Below are positions 33,224-41,906 of a stretch of 64,000 nt of DNA, one piece after another (the stretch's first letter is position 1; the number at the start of each line of letters is the position of its first letter). Under the pieces are notes generated by a model. It made no database searches. It was not told the origin of the DNA and saw only the letters and a list, made by a program, of their open reading frames with translations. The position numbers and the translations under genes are program-made. The stretch spans positions 1 to 64,000 of the forward strand of contig DASREE010000058.1 of NCBI GenBank assembly GCA_035652235.1, read 5' to 3'. The stretch comes from PALSA-612 sp035652235 (lineage in GTDB: Bacteria; Actinomycetota; Thermoleophilia; Gaiellales; Gaiellaceae).

Positions 33224-34201
33224 GTGGCCAAGGTCGAGTCGAGACGGAACGCCGGGCTGTCGCGCGAGCGCCTGCGCGCCTTCTACCGGGAGATGCTCCT
33301 CATCCGCCGCTTCGAGGAGAAGGTCGAGGAGCGCTTCCGCGCCGGCGAGCTGTCCGGCTTCCTGCACGTCGCCATCGGGCAGGAGGCGGTCGCCGTCGGC
33401 GTCTGCCAGGCAATGGCAGACGGCGACGTGTTCGCCTCCACGCACCGCGCGCACGCGCACGCGCTCGCGCGCGGCATGCACCCGAACGCGCTCATGGCCG
33501 AGCTGTACGGGAAGCTCGAAGGCTGCTCGCGCGGCTACGGCGGCTCGATGCACCTGTACGACGTCGGCATCGGCTTCCTCGGCGCGAACGCGGTCGTCGG
33601 CGGCGGCCTGCCCGCGATCGCCGGGGCTGCGCTCGCGTTCAAGCTCCGCGGCGAGCCCCGGGTGGCTGTCGCCTTCTTCGGCGACGGGGCGACGAACATC
33701 GGCACCTTCCACGAGTCGCTCAACCTCGCGCAGCTCTGGCGCCTGCCCGCCGTCTTCGTGTGCGAGAACAACCACTACGCCGAGTCGACGCCCGCCAGCC
33801 AGCAGCTCCCGATCGGCGACCTGTCCAAGCGTGCCGTCGCGTTCGGGATGCGATCGCTCACCGTCGACGGCCAGGACGTGGAGGCGGTCTACCGCGCCGC
33901 CGGTCGCGCGCTCGAGCACGCACGCTCCGGGAAGGGCCCGGTGTTCCTGCTCGCCGAGACGTACCGCCTCGTCGGCCACTACGTCGGTGACCCGCAGGTG
34001 TACCGGCCCAAGGGTGAGGTGCAGGCGCTGCGCGAGACGCAGGACCCGCTCGACCGCGCCGCGGAACGGCTCGCGCTGTCCGAGGAGGAACGCGCCGCGA
34101 TCGAGCGCGAGGTGGAGGAGCTCGTCGAGGGCTCGGTCGCGTTCGCGAAGGCCGGCACCGACCCGCGGCCCGAGGACGCGCTCGAGAACGTCTACGCCTG
34201 A
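33224..34201 (+). CDS. 2-oxo acid/acetoin dehydrogenase E1 alpha subunit
   Basis: 325 aa from GTG 33224. Thiamine diphosphate motif begins FFGDGATNIGTFHESLNLAQ and ends CENNHYAEST; HRAHAHALARGM and GYGGSMHLYD are typical of the PdhA/AcoA group. Decarboxylates a 2-oxo acid (or acetoin) together with E1 beta. Substrate undetermined; the sequence favours pyruvate or acetoin type. First gene of E1a-E1b-E2. Confidence 0.93.
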   Translation: MAKVESRRNAGLSRERLRAFYREMLLIRRFEEKVEERFRAGELSGFLHVAIGQEAVAVGVCQAMADGDVFASTHRAHAHALARGMHPNALMAELYGKLEGCSRGYGGSMHLYDVGIGFLGANAVVGGGLPAIAGAALAFKLRGEPRVAVAFFGDGATNIGTFHESLNLAQLWRLPAVFVCENNHYAESTPASQQLPIGDLSKRAVAFGMRSLTVDGQDVEAVYRAAGRALEHARSGKGPVFLLAETYRLVGHYVGDPQVYRPKGEVQALRETQDPLDRAAERLALSEEERAAIEREVEELVEGSVAFAKAGTDPRPEDALENVYA

Positions 34202-34244
34202 TGACGCCTGCTGCCCGCGCCCGCTCACGACCCCGCTGCGCCCG

Positions 34245-35228
34245 ATGCCCGAGCTGAGCTACCGCGAGGCGGTGCGCGACACGCTCTCCCGCGCCATGCG
34301 CCAGGACGCGGACGTGTTCCTCATGGGCGAGGACATCGCCGAGATGGGTGGCTCGATGGCGGTGACGCAGGGCTTGCTCGCCGAGTTCGGCCCCGAGCGC
34401 GTCCGCAACACGCCGATCTCGGAGATGGCGATCGTCGGCGCAGGCATCGGCGCGGCGATGCAGGGGATGCGGCCCGTCGTCGAGATCATGTACGAGGACT
34501 TCACGACGCTGGCGATGGAGCAGATCGTCAACCAGGCCGCCAAGCACCGCTACATGTCGGGCGGACAGCTGAAGGTGCCGCTGACCATCCGCACGCAGGG
34601 CGGCGCCGGCTGGTCGCCGGGGGCCCAGCACGCGCAGCAGGTGGAGGCCTGGTTCGTGCACGTGCCCGGCCTCAAGGTCGTGTTCGCCTCGACGCCGACT
34701 GACGTGCGCGGGCTGCTCTGGTCGTCGATCTACGACGACAACACCGTGCTCTTCTTCGAGCACCGGATCCTGTACGGGATCAAGGAGGAGGTGCCCGACG
34801 AGATCGAGCCGATCCCGCTCGGCAAGGCCCGCATCCAGCGCGAGGGCGAGGACGTGACCGTGGTCGCCACCGGACGGCTCGTCCACGAGTCGCTGAAGGC
34901 GGCGGCCGAGGCCGAGCAGGAGGGGATCTCCGTCGAGGTCGTCGATCCGCGCACGCTCCAGCCGCTCGACGAGGACACGATCGTCCGCTCGGTGCAGAAG
35001 ACGAGCCGCTGCGTCGTCGCGCACGAGGCGGTCACGCGCATGGGCTTCGGCGCCGAGGTGGCAGCGGTCGTCCAGCATCGCGCCTTCGACTGGCTGGACG
35101 CGCCCGTGGAGCGGGTGGGCGCGCGCTTTGCGCCCATCCCGTTCGCCCCCGTGATGGAGCAGTTCGTCGTCCCGCACGCGGCCGACGTGCTGCAGGCGAT
35201 CCGGCGCACCGTGGGGCGGTCGGCCTAG
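34245..35228 (+). CDS. 2-oxo acid/acetoin dehydrogenase E1 beta subunit
   Basis: 327 aa from ATG 34245. Transketolase-like pyrimidine domain (GEDIAEMGGSMAVTQGLL; NTPISEMAIVGAGIGAAMQG) and C-terminal domain (VTVVATGRLVHESLKAAAEA; EVVDPRTLQPLDEDTIVRSV). Forms the alpha2-beta2 E1 with the preceding gene. The E2 gene begins 2 nt after the stop. Confidence 0.95.
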   Translation: MPELSYREAVRDTLSRAMRQDADVFLMGEDIAEMGGSMAVTQGLLAEFGPERVRNTPISEMAIVGAGIGAAMQGMRPVVEIMYEDFTTLAMEQIVNQAAKHRYMSGGQLKVPLTIRTQGGAGWSPGAQHAQQVEAWFVHVPGLKVVFASTPTDVRGLLWSSIYDDNTVLFFEHRILYGIKEEVPDEIEPIPLGKARIQREGEDVTVVATGRLVHESLKAAAEAEQEGISVEVVDPRTLQPLDEDTIVRSVQKTSRCVVAHEAVTRMGFGAEVAAVVQHRAFDWLDAPVERVGARFAPIPFAPVMEQFVVPHAADVLQAIRRTVGRSA

Positions 35229-35230
35229 CC

Positions 35231-36445
35231 ATGGCCGCCGAGGTCAGGGTCCCGCGGCTCGGTCAGGGCATGGAGTCCGGCACGATCGTCAAGTGGCTGA
35301 AGGCCGAGGGTGAGCCGGTCGCGAAGGGCGAGCCGCTGTACGAGCTCGACACAGAGAAGGTGACGCAGGAGGTCGAGGCGGAGACCGCCGGCGTCCTGCT
35401 CCGGATCGCCGTGCCGGAGGGCGAGGTGCCGGTCGGCGCCGTCGTCGCCTTCATCGGGGAGCCGGGAGAGGCGGTACCGGAGGTCGCCGGGAACGGGAAG
35501 TCGGCGGCCGCGGCCGGGGCTCCCTCCCCGCCGGCGCCGGCCGCGGCCGGGCCCGTCGCGGCCGCCGAGGCGGCTCCGCCGGCCGGCGGGCAGGCGCCCG
35601 GCGAGCGCGTCAAAGCCTCGCCGCTGGCCCGCCGCATCGCCCGCGAGCGGGGAATCGACCTCACCTCGATCGCCGGCACGGGTCCGGACGGCCGCATCGT
35701 CGCCGAGGACGTGGAGCGGGCGACGGCCGCGCCGGCTCGGCCGGCGCCCGCGCCCGTGGCGTCCGTCGGGGAGGTGGAACGGATCCCGCTGAGCGGCGTC
35801 CGGCGGACGATCGCCCGCCGCCTGACGCAGGCGTGGGAGGCGCCGGTCTTCCAGCTCCAGGTGTCGGTGGACATGACGCGCGCGAACGAGCTCGTCGGGC
35901 GCGCGCGGGAGCTGGCGCCGGAGCTCAAGGTGACGGCGACCGACGTGCTGATGAAGGTGAGCGCCTCGGCACTCAGGCGGCATCCGCAGGTGAACGCCTC
36001 CTTCGCCGACGACGCGATCGTCCTCCACCCGAGCGCCAACGTCGCGCTCGCCGTGGCCGCGCCGCAGGGGCTCGTCGTCCCGGTCGTCCACGGCTGCGAG
36101 CGGCTGTCGCTGCTCGAGATCGCCGCCGCCCGGGCGGCGCTCGTCGACAAGGCACGGAACGGGAAGCTGCAGCAGGCCGACCTCGAGGGCGGGACGTTCA
36201 CCGTCTCCAACCTGGGCATGTACGGGATCGAGCGCTTCGTCGCCGTGCTCAACCCGCCGCAGGCCGCGATCCTCGCCGTCGGCGCGATCGAGGAGCGCCC
36301 GATCGTGCGCGACGGCGCCGTCGTCGTGCGGCCGATGCTCACCGCGACGCTGACGGTCGACCATCGCGCCGTCGACGGGGCGCCCGCAGCCGAGTTCCTG
36401 CAAACGGTGAAGGCCATGCTCGAGGAGCCCGGGCTCGCGCTCTAG
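35231..36445 (+). CDS. Dihydrolipoamide acyltransferase (E2)
   Basis: 404 aa. One lipoyl domain with Lys43 in ELDTEKVTQE, an Ala/Pro linker, a peripheral subunit-binding domain (KASPLARRIARERGIDLTSI) at about 127-163, and the catalytic domain ending DHRAVDGAPAAEF with the active-site His. Transfers the acyl group to CoA and is reoxidised by lipoamide dehydrogenase, for which a gene lies at 39534. Confidence 0.95.
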   Translation: MAAEVRVPRLGQGMESGTIVKWLKAEGEPVAKGEPLYELDTEKVTQEVEAETAGVLLRIAVPEGEVPVGAVVAFIGEPGEAVPEVAGNGKSAAAAGAPSPPAPAAAGPVAAAEAAPPAGGQAPGERVKASPLARRIARERGIDLTSIAGTGPDGRIVAEDVERATAAPARPAPAPVASVGEVERIPLSGVRRTIARRLTQAWEAPVFQLQVSVDMTRANELVGRARELAPELKVTATDVLMKVSASALRRHPQVNASFADDAIVLHPSANVALAVAAPQGLVVPVVHGCERLSLLEIAAARAALVDKARNGKLQQADLEGGTFTVSNLGMYGIERFVAVLNPPQAAILAVGAIEERPIVRDGAVVVRPMLTATLTVDHRAVDGAPAAEFLQTVKAMLEEPGLAL

Positions 36446-36452
36446 CGAAGCC

Positions 36453-36941
36453 GTGGGCGCCGTGCCGCGACAGGAGCCGCTGATCCGTAAGGGCGGGCAG
36501 CAGGACGTCCCCTTCCTGCGCGACATGCTCCGCCATGCCTACTACTGGCGGTGGGCCGACCCCGAGCTCGCCGACCTCCCCGTCGGCCGCTACGTCGAGC
36601 GGTGGGGCCGCCCCGGCGACGCCGCCTTCGTCGTCATCGAGCAGTTCCGTCCAGTGGGGGCGGCCTGGTACCGGCTGTTCACCGCCGCAGAGCCGGGCTA
36701 CGGGTTCGTCGACGAGCTGACGCCCGAGCTGACGATCGCCGTCGTGCCGAGCTGCCGCGGAAAGGGGTACGGCGACCGGCTCCTGGCCGCGCTCCTCGAC
36801 CAGGCGCGGCGCGAGGGCTACGTCCGGGTCAGCCTGAGCGTCGAGCCCGACAACCCGGCCATGCACCTGTACGAGCGCCACGGCTTCCGGACGCTCGCCG
36901 AGCGGGGCGGTGCCTGCGTCATGGTCGCCGACCTCGCCTGA
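36453..36941 (+). CDS. GNAT-family N-acetyltransferase
   Basis: 162 aa from GTG 36453. Acetyl-CoA-binding motif A is PELTIAVVPSCRGKGYGDRL, and motif B is LSVEPDNPAMHLYERHGFRT. Substrate unknown. It follows E2 by 7 nt and may be in the same transcript. Confidence 0.9.
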   Translation: MGAVPRQEPLIRKGGQQDVPFLRDMLRHAYYWRWADPELADLPVGRYVERWGRPGDAAFVVIEQFRPVGAAWYRLFTAAEPGYGFVDELTPELTIAVVPSCRGKGYGDRLLAALLDQARREGYVRVSLSVEPDNPAMHLYERHGFRTLAERGGACVMVADLA

Positions 36942-37142
36942 CGCGGCCGCCCGCCGGGGCACCCCGGCCCACCACCCGCTGTGAGCATAGCGAGGAAACC
37001 CGCACGCGTGGGAGACGGATCGGTGCCGACTGTGTGCCGAGCCGGGGGCGGGCGCCGCGCAGCGCGGGTCCCGCCCACCGTCGCTCCGTCTGCCTCCGCC
37101 CGCGCCGCCCGGGGTCGCTCGCCGCGTACGCCCCCGCCCGTG

Positions 37143-39236
37143 TCACGGGTGGCCGAAGCGCACGTCCGGTAGCCAGCGGCCGAGCCAGCCCGGGAGCGCC
37201 CACGCCGCGCGGCCGAGCAGCCGCAGCGCCACCGGCATGAGGACGAGCCGGACGAGGAAAGCGTCGAGCAGCACGGCCACGCCGAGGATCACGCCCATCT
37301 CCTTGGGCGGCAGTGGGCCCGACAGTGCGAAGGTGAAGAAGATCGCCACCATCACCGCCGCCGCGGCGAAGATGACCCGGCCGGAGTGTGCCACGCCGCC
37401 GATCGCCGCCTCGCGCGCGTCGCGCGAGCGGTCGAAGTGCTCCTTGGCCGAGGAGAGTAGGAAGACCGTGTAGTCCATCGAGATGGCGAAGATCATCGCG
37501 AAGAAGAACACGGGCCCCCACGCGTCGAGGAAGCCCTGCGGCTCGAACCCGAGCAGCCCCGAGGCGTGCCCGTGTTGGAAGACGAGGGCGCCGACGCCGA
37601 ACGCCGCGCCCGTCGCGAGCACGTTCGTGAGCACGCCGACGGCGGCGATCAGCGGCGCCTGCAGGGCAAAGAGCAGCAGCAGGAAGCCGAGGCCGAGGAC
37701 GACGCCGATGACGAGCGGTGCACGCGCGGCGAGCGCCCGCTCGAGGTCGTGGTTCTCCGCCGCCGCGCCGCCGAGCAGCGCCCCCGGCGGTAGCGCCGTC
37801 CGCAGCCGGTCGATCGTCTTGCCGGTCGCGGCGGTGGAGGGGCCGGTCGCCGGCACCGCCTGCACCAGGACGAGCCCGTGCGAGCGCAGCGGTGGGCTCA
37901 CCTGGGTGATGCCGGAATCGCGCCGGAGCACGGTCTGCGTGCGACTCGCCTCCGCGGCCGGCGCCACCACGTCGAGCGTGCCCGGAGCCCCCGGCCCGAA
38001 CGCCTGCGTCAGCCAGTCGTAGCCGAGGCGCGACGAGGCCGACGACGGCACCACCGTGATCGACGGCATCCCTGTCCGCAGCGAGAAGACGGGCACGGCG
38101 AGGAGCGCGAGCACGGCCAGCGCCGCCGTCCCGGCCAGGTGCGGGCGCCGCCACACGAGCTCCGCCCAGCGTGCGAAGGCGCGCGAGCGGTGCTCGCCGC
38201 TGTGCGCCCAGCGGAGCGCGAGCCGGTCGACCCGCGGGCCGAGCTTCGCCAGCGCGGCCGGCAGCAGCGTGAGCGTCGCCGCCAGCACGAAGACGACCGA
38301 CAGCATGATCCCGAGCGCCATCGACCGGAACGCGGGGCTCGGCACGAGCATGACCGCCGAGAGCGAGACGAGCACCGTCAGCCCGGAGAAGAGCACGGCC
38401 TTGCCGGCGGTGTCCATCGTCACGGCCACCGCCTCCCGTACGTCGAGCCGCGAGCCGAACAGGGCGCCGCGGAAGCGGTGGACGATGAACAGCGCGTAGT
38501 CGATCCCGAGCGCGAGCGCAAACATGAGCGCGAAGTTCATCGCCCAGATCGAGATCTCGGAGAGCTGCGTGGCGAGGAAGAGCAGCCCTGCCGCCGCCAC
38601 CAGCCCGACGATCGTGAGCATGAGCGGCAGCCCGGCGGCGACGAGCGAGCCGAAGGCGACGACGAGGATCGCCATCGTCACCGGCCAGCTCAGCAGCTCC
38701 GACTTCACCATCGCCTTGCGGTTCGCCGCGTTGAAGTCGGACCACATGCCGGCGGCGCCGGTCAGGCGGACGTCGACCCCGCTCCCGCCGGCCGCCTGCA
38801 GACGCCCCTTCAGCGAGTCGGCCGCGCGCACCATCCCCGAGGGGTCGCGGGCGGCGCCCGCCTGCACGAGCGCGGTGTGCCCGTCGCGCGAGACGGACAC
38901 CGCCGGCGCCGCGGCCGTCGCCGGGCTCGCGCGGAGGATCGCCTCGGCGCGAGCGATCGCCGCCCGGAAGGCCGCGTCGGTCGCGCGCAAGCTGTCGGAG
39001 TGGACCGCCGCCGTGAGCGCGTACGAGGAGCGCCCAGCGAAGACCGCGTCGATGCGGCTCCGCGCCTCGACCGACTGGGAGCCGCCCGCCTCCCAGCCTG
39101 CCCCCGACAGCGCGCGCTCCACCCGCGGCGCGAACACGCCGAGGCCGATCGCGAGGACGACCCAGGCGGCCGTGACGGCGCGGACGTGGTCGGCGGCGAA
39201 GCGTCCGAGCCGTCCCACCGGGCCGACCGGGGTCAT
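37143..39236 (-). CDS. MMPL/RND-family transporter
   Basis: 697 aa with two halves, each with an N-terminal TM, a large external domain and five clustered TMs. Conserved elements are FALMFALALGIDYALFIVHR (first half) and FFFAMIFAISMDYTVFLLSS (second half), with the proton-relay Asp in GIDYA and SMDYT. Such proteins export lipids or small hydrophobic molecules using the proton gradient. ATG 39236 overlaps a possible leader peptide stop. Confidence 0.95.
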   Translation of the reverse strand: MTPVGPVGRLGRFAADHVRAVTAAWVVLAIGLGVFAPRVERALSGAGWEAGGSQSVEARSRIDAVFAGRSSYALTAAVHSDSLRATDAAFRAAIARAEAILRASPATAAAPAVSVSRDGHTALVQAGAARDPSGMVRAADSLKGRLQAAGGSGVDVRLTGAAGMWSDFNAANRKAMVKSELLSWPVTMAILVVAFGSLVAAGLPLMLTIVGLVAAAGLLFLATQLSEISIWAMNFALMFALALGIDYALFIVHRFRGALFGSRLDVREAVAVTMDTAGKAVLFSGLTVLVSLSAVMLVPSPAFRSMALGIMLSVVFVLAATLTLLPAALAKLGPRVDRLALRWAHSGEHRSRAFARWAELVWRRPHLAGTAALAVLALLAVPVFSLRTGMPSITVVPSSASSRLGYDWLTQAFGPGAPGTLDVVAPAAEASRTQTVLRRDSGITQVSPPLRSHGLVLVQAVPATGPSTAATGKTIDRLRTALPPGALLGGAAAENHDLERALAARAPLVIGVVLGLGFLLLLFALQAPLIAAVGVLTNVLATGAAFGVGALVFQHGHASGLLGFEPQGFLDAWGPVFFFAMIFAISMDYTVFLLSSAKEHFDRSRDAREAAIGGVAHSGRVIFAAAAVMVAIFFTFALSGPLPPKEMGVILGVAVLLDAFLVRLVLMPVALRLLGRAAWALPGWLGRWLPDVRFGHP

Positions 39237-39307
39237 CGGCTCACACTCCGCCGCCGTGACGGGGCGGTTGGAGGGAGGCAGACGAGCGCTGCAGGCACGA
39301 GGAACAC
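39233..39307 (-). CDS. Possible 24-aa leader peptide of the MMPL gene
   Basis: From GTG 39307, four nt after an AGGAGG, the frame MFLVPAALVCLPPTAPSRRR runs 24 codons and ends in a TGA overlapping the MMPL ATG (ATGA). It is a coupled upstream ORF with a short hydrophobic start. The MMPL gene lacks a good ribosome site of its own. Not proven to be translated. Confidence 0.4.
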   Translation of the reverse strand: MFLVPAALVCLPPTAPSRRRSVSR

Positions 39308-39366
39308 GGGACCTCCTATGCGGGACCTCCTATGTACTCCTTAACAAGCAAACAGTTGTGGAGACT
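39308..39366 (-). promoter_or_regulatory. MMPL upstream region: duplicated ribosome site and operator-like dyad
   Basis: CGGGACCTCCTATG is present twice in tandem (39307-39320 and 39321-39334), which on the minus strand duplicates an AGGAGG ribosome site. Next to it, CTCCTTAACAA (from about 39338) and the GTTGTGGAG on the far side of GCAAAC form an imperfect inverted repeat in an AT-rich patch, such as a TetR-type operator. No TetR gene is adjacent. Confidence 0.4.
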
Positions 39367-39533
39367 AGCAGACGACGGCGCACGAGCCGGGGCGGCTCCC
39401 GGGGCGGTGCGGAGACCCGCACGAGCGGATCCCTGCCTGCCCTCAGACCCAGGCCGGCGGGCCGCGGCGAAGCGGCGGCCACCGGCCACCCGCCGATAGG
39501 ATCGGCGTCTGAACCGCGAATCGGGAGAGCGAC

Positions 39534-40952
39534 ATGGACTGTGACGTTGCCGTGCTCGGCGGCGGCCCCGGGGGGTACACGGCCGCGATCCGCGCCGCGC
39601 AGCTCGGGGCGAAGGTCGTCTGCATCGAGAAGGAGCCGGCCCTCGGCGGCACGTGCCTGCGCGTCGGCTGCATCCCCACCAAGGCGTGGGTGCAGACGGC
39701 GCACGCGATCAAGGACGCGGCGGAGACGTTCGCCAAGCTCGGCGTCTCCGTCGGGCCGCCGCAGCTCGACCTGGAGGCCGCGAACGCCTGGAAGGACGCC
39801 GTCGTCAGGCAGATGACGCAGGGCGTCGCGTCGCTGTTCAAGGCGAACGGCGTCGCCTGGGTGCAGGGCGTCGGTCGCTTCCGGGACGCGAGCACGATCG
39901 CCGTCGAGGCAGGCGAGGACGTCCGCTTCCGGAGTGCGATCGTGGCCACGGGCTCGTACCCGATCCGGCCGCCCGTGCCGGGCCTCGACTCGCCGCGCTG
40001 CGTCGACTCGACGGGCCTCCTTGCCCAAAGCCGGGTGCCGCGGCGGCTCGTCGTCCTCGGCGGCGGCATCATCGGCTGCGAGTTCGCGTCGATCTTCAAC
40101 CGCTTCGGCTCCGAGGTGACGATCATCGAGATGCTCGACACCCTCGTTCCGCAGGAGGACGCGGACGCGACGGCGGAGCTCGCGAAGCAGTTCACGCGGC
40201 GCGGAATCGCCCTCCAGCTGGGAAAGCAGTGCACGCAGGTGGACGACGACGGCCAGCAGCTCACGGTGCACTTCGGCGAGGGCGAGCGCATCCAGGCCGA
40301 TCTGATGCTCGTCTCCGTCGGGCGGGCGCCGCTCGTGCAGGGCCTGGGGCTCGAGGAGATCGGCGTCCAGCTCGACCCGCGGAAGGGCATCGCGGCGGAC
40401 GAGCGGCGGCGGACGACCGTTCCACACGTGTACGCGGTCGGCGACTGCGCCGGCTACTGGCAGCTCGCGCACACCGCGTTCCGCGAAGGCGAGGTCGCCG
40501 CCGAGAACGCGCTCGGCCACGACGCGGTCGTGTCCGAGCGGGCCGTGCCGCGGCCCATCTACACCGACCCGGAGATCGCCGCGGTGGGGCTGACCGAGGC
40601 CGCGGCGAGGGAGCAGCACGCCGACAGCGTCGCCGTCGGCATGTTCCCGTGGGTGGCCAACGCCCGTGCCGTCATGCAGAACGAGACCGCTGGGTGGGTC
40701 AAGTCGATCCACGAGACGCGGTACGGCGAGCTGCTCGGGCTGGTCATCGTCGGTCCGCATGCCACCGACCTGATCGAGGCGGGCGTGGTCGCGCTCGATG
40801 CCGAGGCGACGGTCGAGACCGTCGCCGACGGCATGGCCCCGCACCCGACGCTGTCCGAGGCGATCAAGGAGGCGGGCCTCGTCGCGCTCGGACGGGCGAT
40901 CCACCTTCCTCCCAGGCGGCGCACCCCCGCCTCGGCGCCGGCTCGACCTTGA
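39534..40952 (+). CDS. lpd: Dihydrolipoamide dehydrogenase (E3)
   Basis: 472 aa. FAD site VLGGGPGGYTAAIRAAQLGA, redox disulfide GGTCLRVGCIPTK, NAD site VVLGGGIIGCEFASIFNRFG, second FAD motif VYAVGDCAGYWQLAHTAFRE, and the C-terminal interface His-Glu pair in APHPTLSEAI. Reoxidises lipoyl E2. It is separated from the E1-E2 genes by the MMPL gene on the other strand. Confidence 0.95.
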   Translation: MDCDVAVLGGGPGGYTAAIRAAQLGAKVVCIEKEPALGGTCLRVGCIPTKAWVQTAHAIKDAAETFAKLGVSVGPPQLDLEAANAWKDAVVRQMTQGVASLFKANGVAWVQGVGRFRDASTIAVEAGEDVRFRSAIVATGSYPIRPPVPGLDSPRCVDSTGLLAQSRVPRRLVVLGGGIIGCEFASIFNRFGSEVTIIEMLDTLVPQEDADATAELAKQFTRRGIALQLGKQCTQVDDDGQQLTVHFGEGERIQADLMLVSVGRAPLVQGLGLEEIGVQLDPRKGIAADERRRTTVPHVYAVGDCAGYWQLAHTAFREGEVAAENALGHDAVVSERAVPRPIYTDPEIAAVGLTEAAAREQHADSVAVGMFPWVANARAVMQNETAGWVKSIHETRYGELLGLVIVGPHATDLIEAGVVALDAEATVETVADGMAPHPTLSEAIKEAGLVALGRAIHLPPRRRTPASAPARP

Positions 40953-40999
40953 GCGCGGGCGTCGGGAGCGATAGCCTCGTAGCGACGAAAGGAGTGTCG

Positions 41000-41104
41000 A
41001 TGACGTTCCTGAACAAGAAGCGCTTTGCGTTCCTGACCACCCTCGCGGCGCTGCTCTTCTTCTGGCGCAAGAAGAAGCGGACGAGCGAGAGCCAGGCCGC
41101 CTAA
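41000..41104 (+). CDS. Small single-pass membrane protein
   Basis: 34 aa: MTFLNKKRFAFLTTLAALLF then a Lys/Arg-rich tail (WRKKKRTSESQAA). ATG 41000 has GAAAGGAG at a good distance. One TM helix with a basic cytoplasmic side. Function unknown. Confidence 0.6.
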   Translation: MTFLNKKRFAFLTTLAALLFFWRKKKRTSESQAA

Positions 41105-41170
41105 GCAGGACGGCCAGCATCGGACTTCGGTCGCTCGGCGGCTGCCGAGCCGGATCCTCGTGGGCATCCC

Positions 41171-41869
41171 CTGACGTACGACCCATCCCCCGGCGTCGCC
41201 GGCCCCGGCTGGCCGGCGACCGCACAGGAGCTCGTCCGCGCGCAGGACGAGCTGGCGGCGACGGCCTGGACGCCGTGGCACCCGCCCGCCCGCTACACGG
41301 TGGCGGCCTGCTACGTCTGCTTCCAGCAGGCCGAGCCCGGCGAGGGCCGGGCCGAAGACGTCGGCTGGGCGGCGGCGGCACTCGGCGAGGACGTCTCGGT
41401 CGTGAGCGCCGTCACGCCCGCCGCGTACGAGCCGGGGCTTCTCGCCCTGCGCGAGGGCCCGCTGCTCGAGGCGGCGGTGCGCGGCCTGAGCGAGCGACCC
41501 GACGTCCTCCTCGTCGACGCCACCGGCCGCGACCACCCGCGGCGGGCCGGTCTCGCGCTCCAGCTGGGGGCGGTGCTCGACCTGCCGACGGTCGGGGTCA
41601 CCGACCGTCCGCTGCTCGCCCGTGGCGAGGCGCCCGCTGAGGCCCGCGGATCGGCATCTCCGCTCCTGCTCGACGGCGAGCGAGTCGGCTACCTGGTCCG
41701 CACCCGGACGCGGGCGAGGCCGATCGCGGTCCACGCCGCCTGGCGGACGATGCCCGAGACGGCCGTCGAGGTCGTGCTGGCGGCCACGGCGGGCATGCGC
41801 ACGCCAGAGCCGCTGCGGATGGCGCGGGCGGCGGCTCGGCGGGCGCGCGCCGCCGAGCGCCGTCGATGA
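41171..41869 (+). CDS. Endonuclease V-like protein with altered active site
   Basis: 232 aa if started at CTG 41171, which restores the family N-terminus (GWPATAQELVRAQDELAATA); the next usual start, GTG 41300, would cut it off. The fold is endonuclease V: YEPGLLALREGP, DVLLVDATGRDHPRRAGLAL, LPTVGVTDRPLLARG, and PETAVEVVLAATAGMRTPEP. Active Endo V has Asp in a GxDVxY strand and GHR later; here the strand reads VAACYVCF (Asp to Cys) and the later site AAWR (His lost), while the Glu of REGP and the Asp of LVD remain. Probably no normal deaminated-DNA nuclease activity. Confidence 0.75.
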   Translation: MTYDPSPGVAGPGWPATAQELVRAQDELAATAWTPWHPPARYTVAACYVCFQQAEPGEGRAEDVGWAAAALGEDVSVVSAVTPAAYEPGLLALREGPLLEAAVRGLSERPDVLLVDATGRDHPRRAGLALQLGAVLDLPTVGVTDRPLLARGEAPAEARGSASPLLLDGERVGYLVRTRTRARPIAVHAAWRTMPETAVEVVLAATAGMRTPEPLRMARAAARRARAAERRR

Positions 41870-41906
41870 TCAGGCCCTCCGGGCGGGTCGTCAGAATAGG
41901 AGGCGC

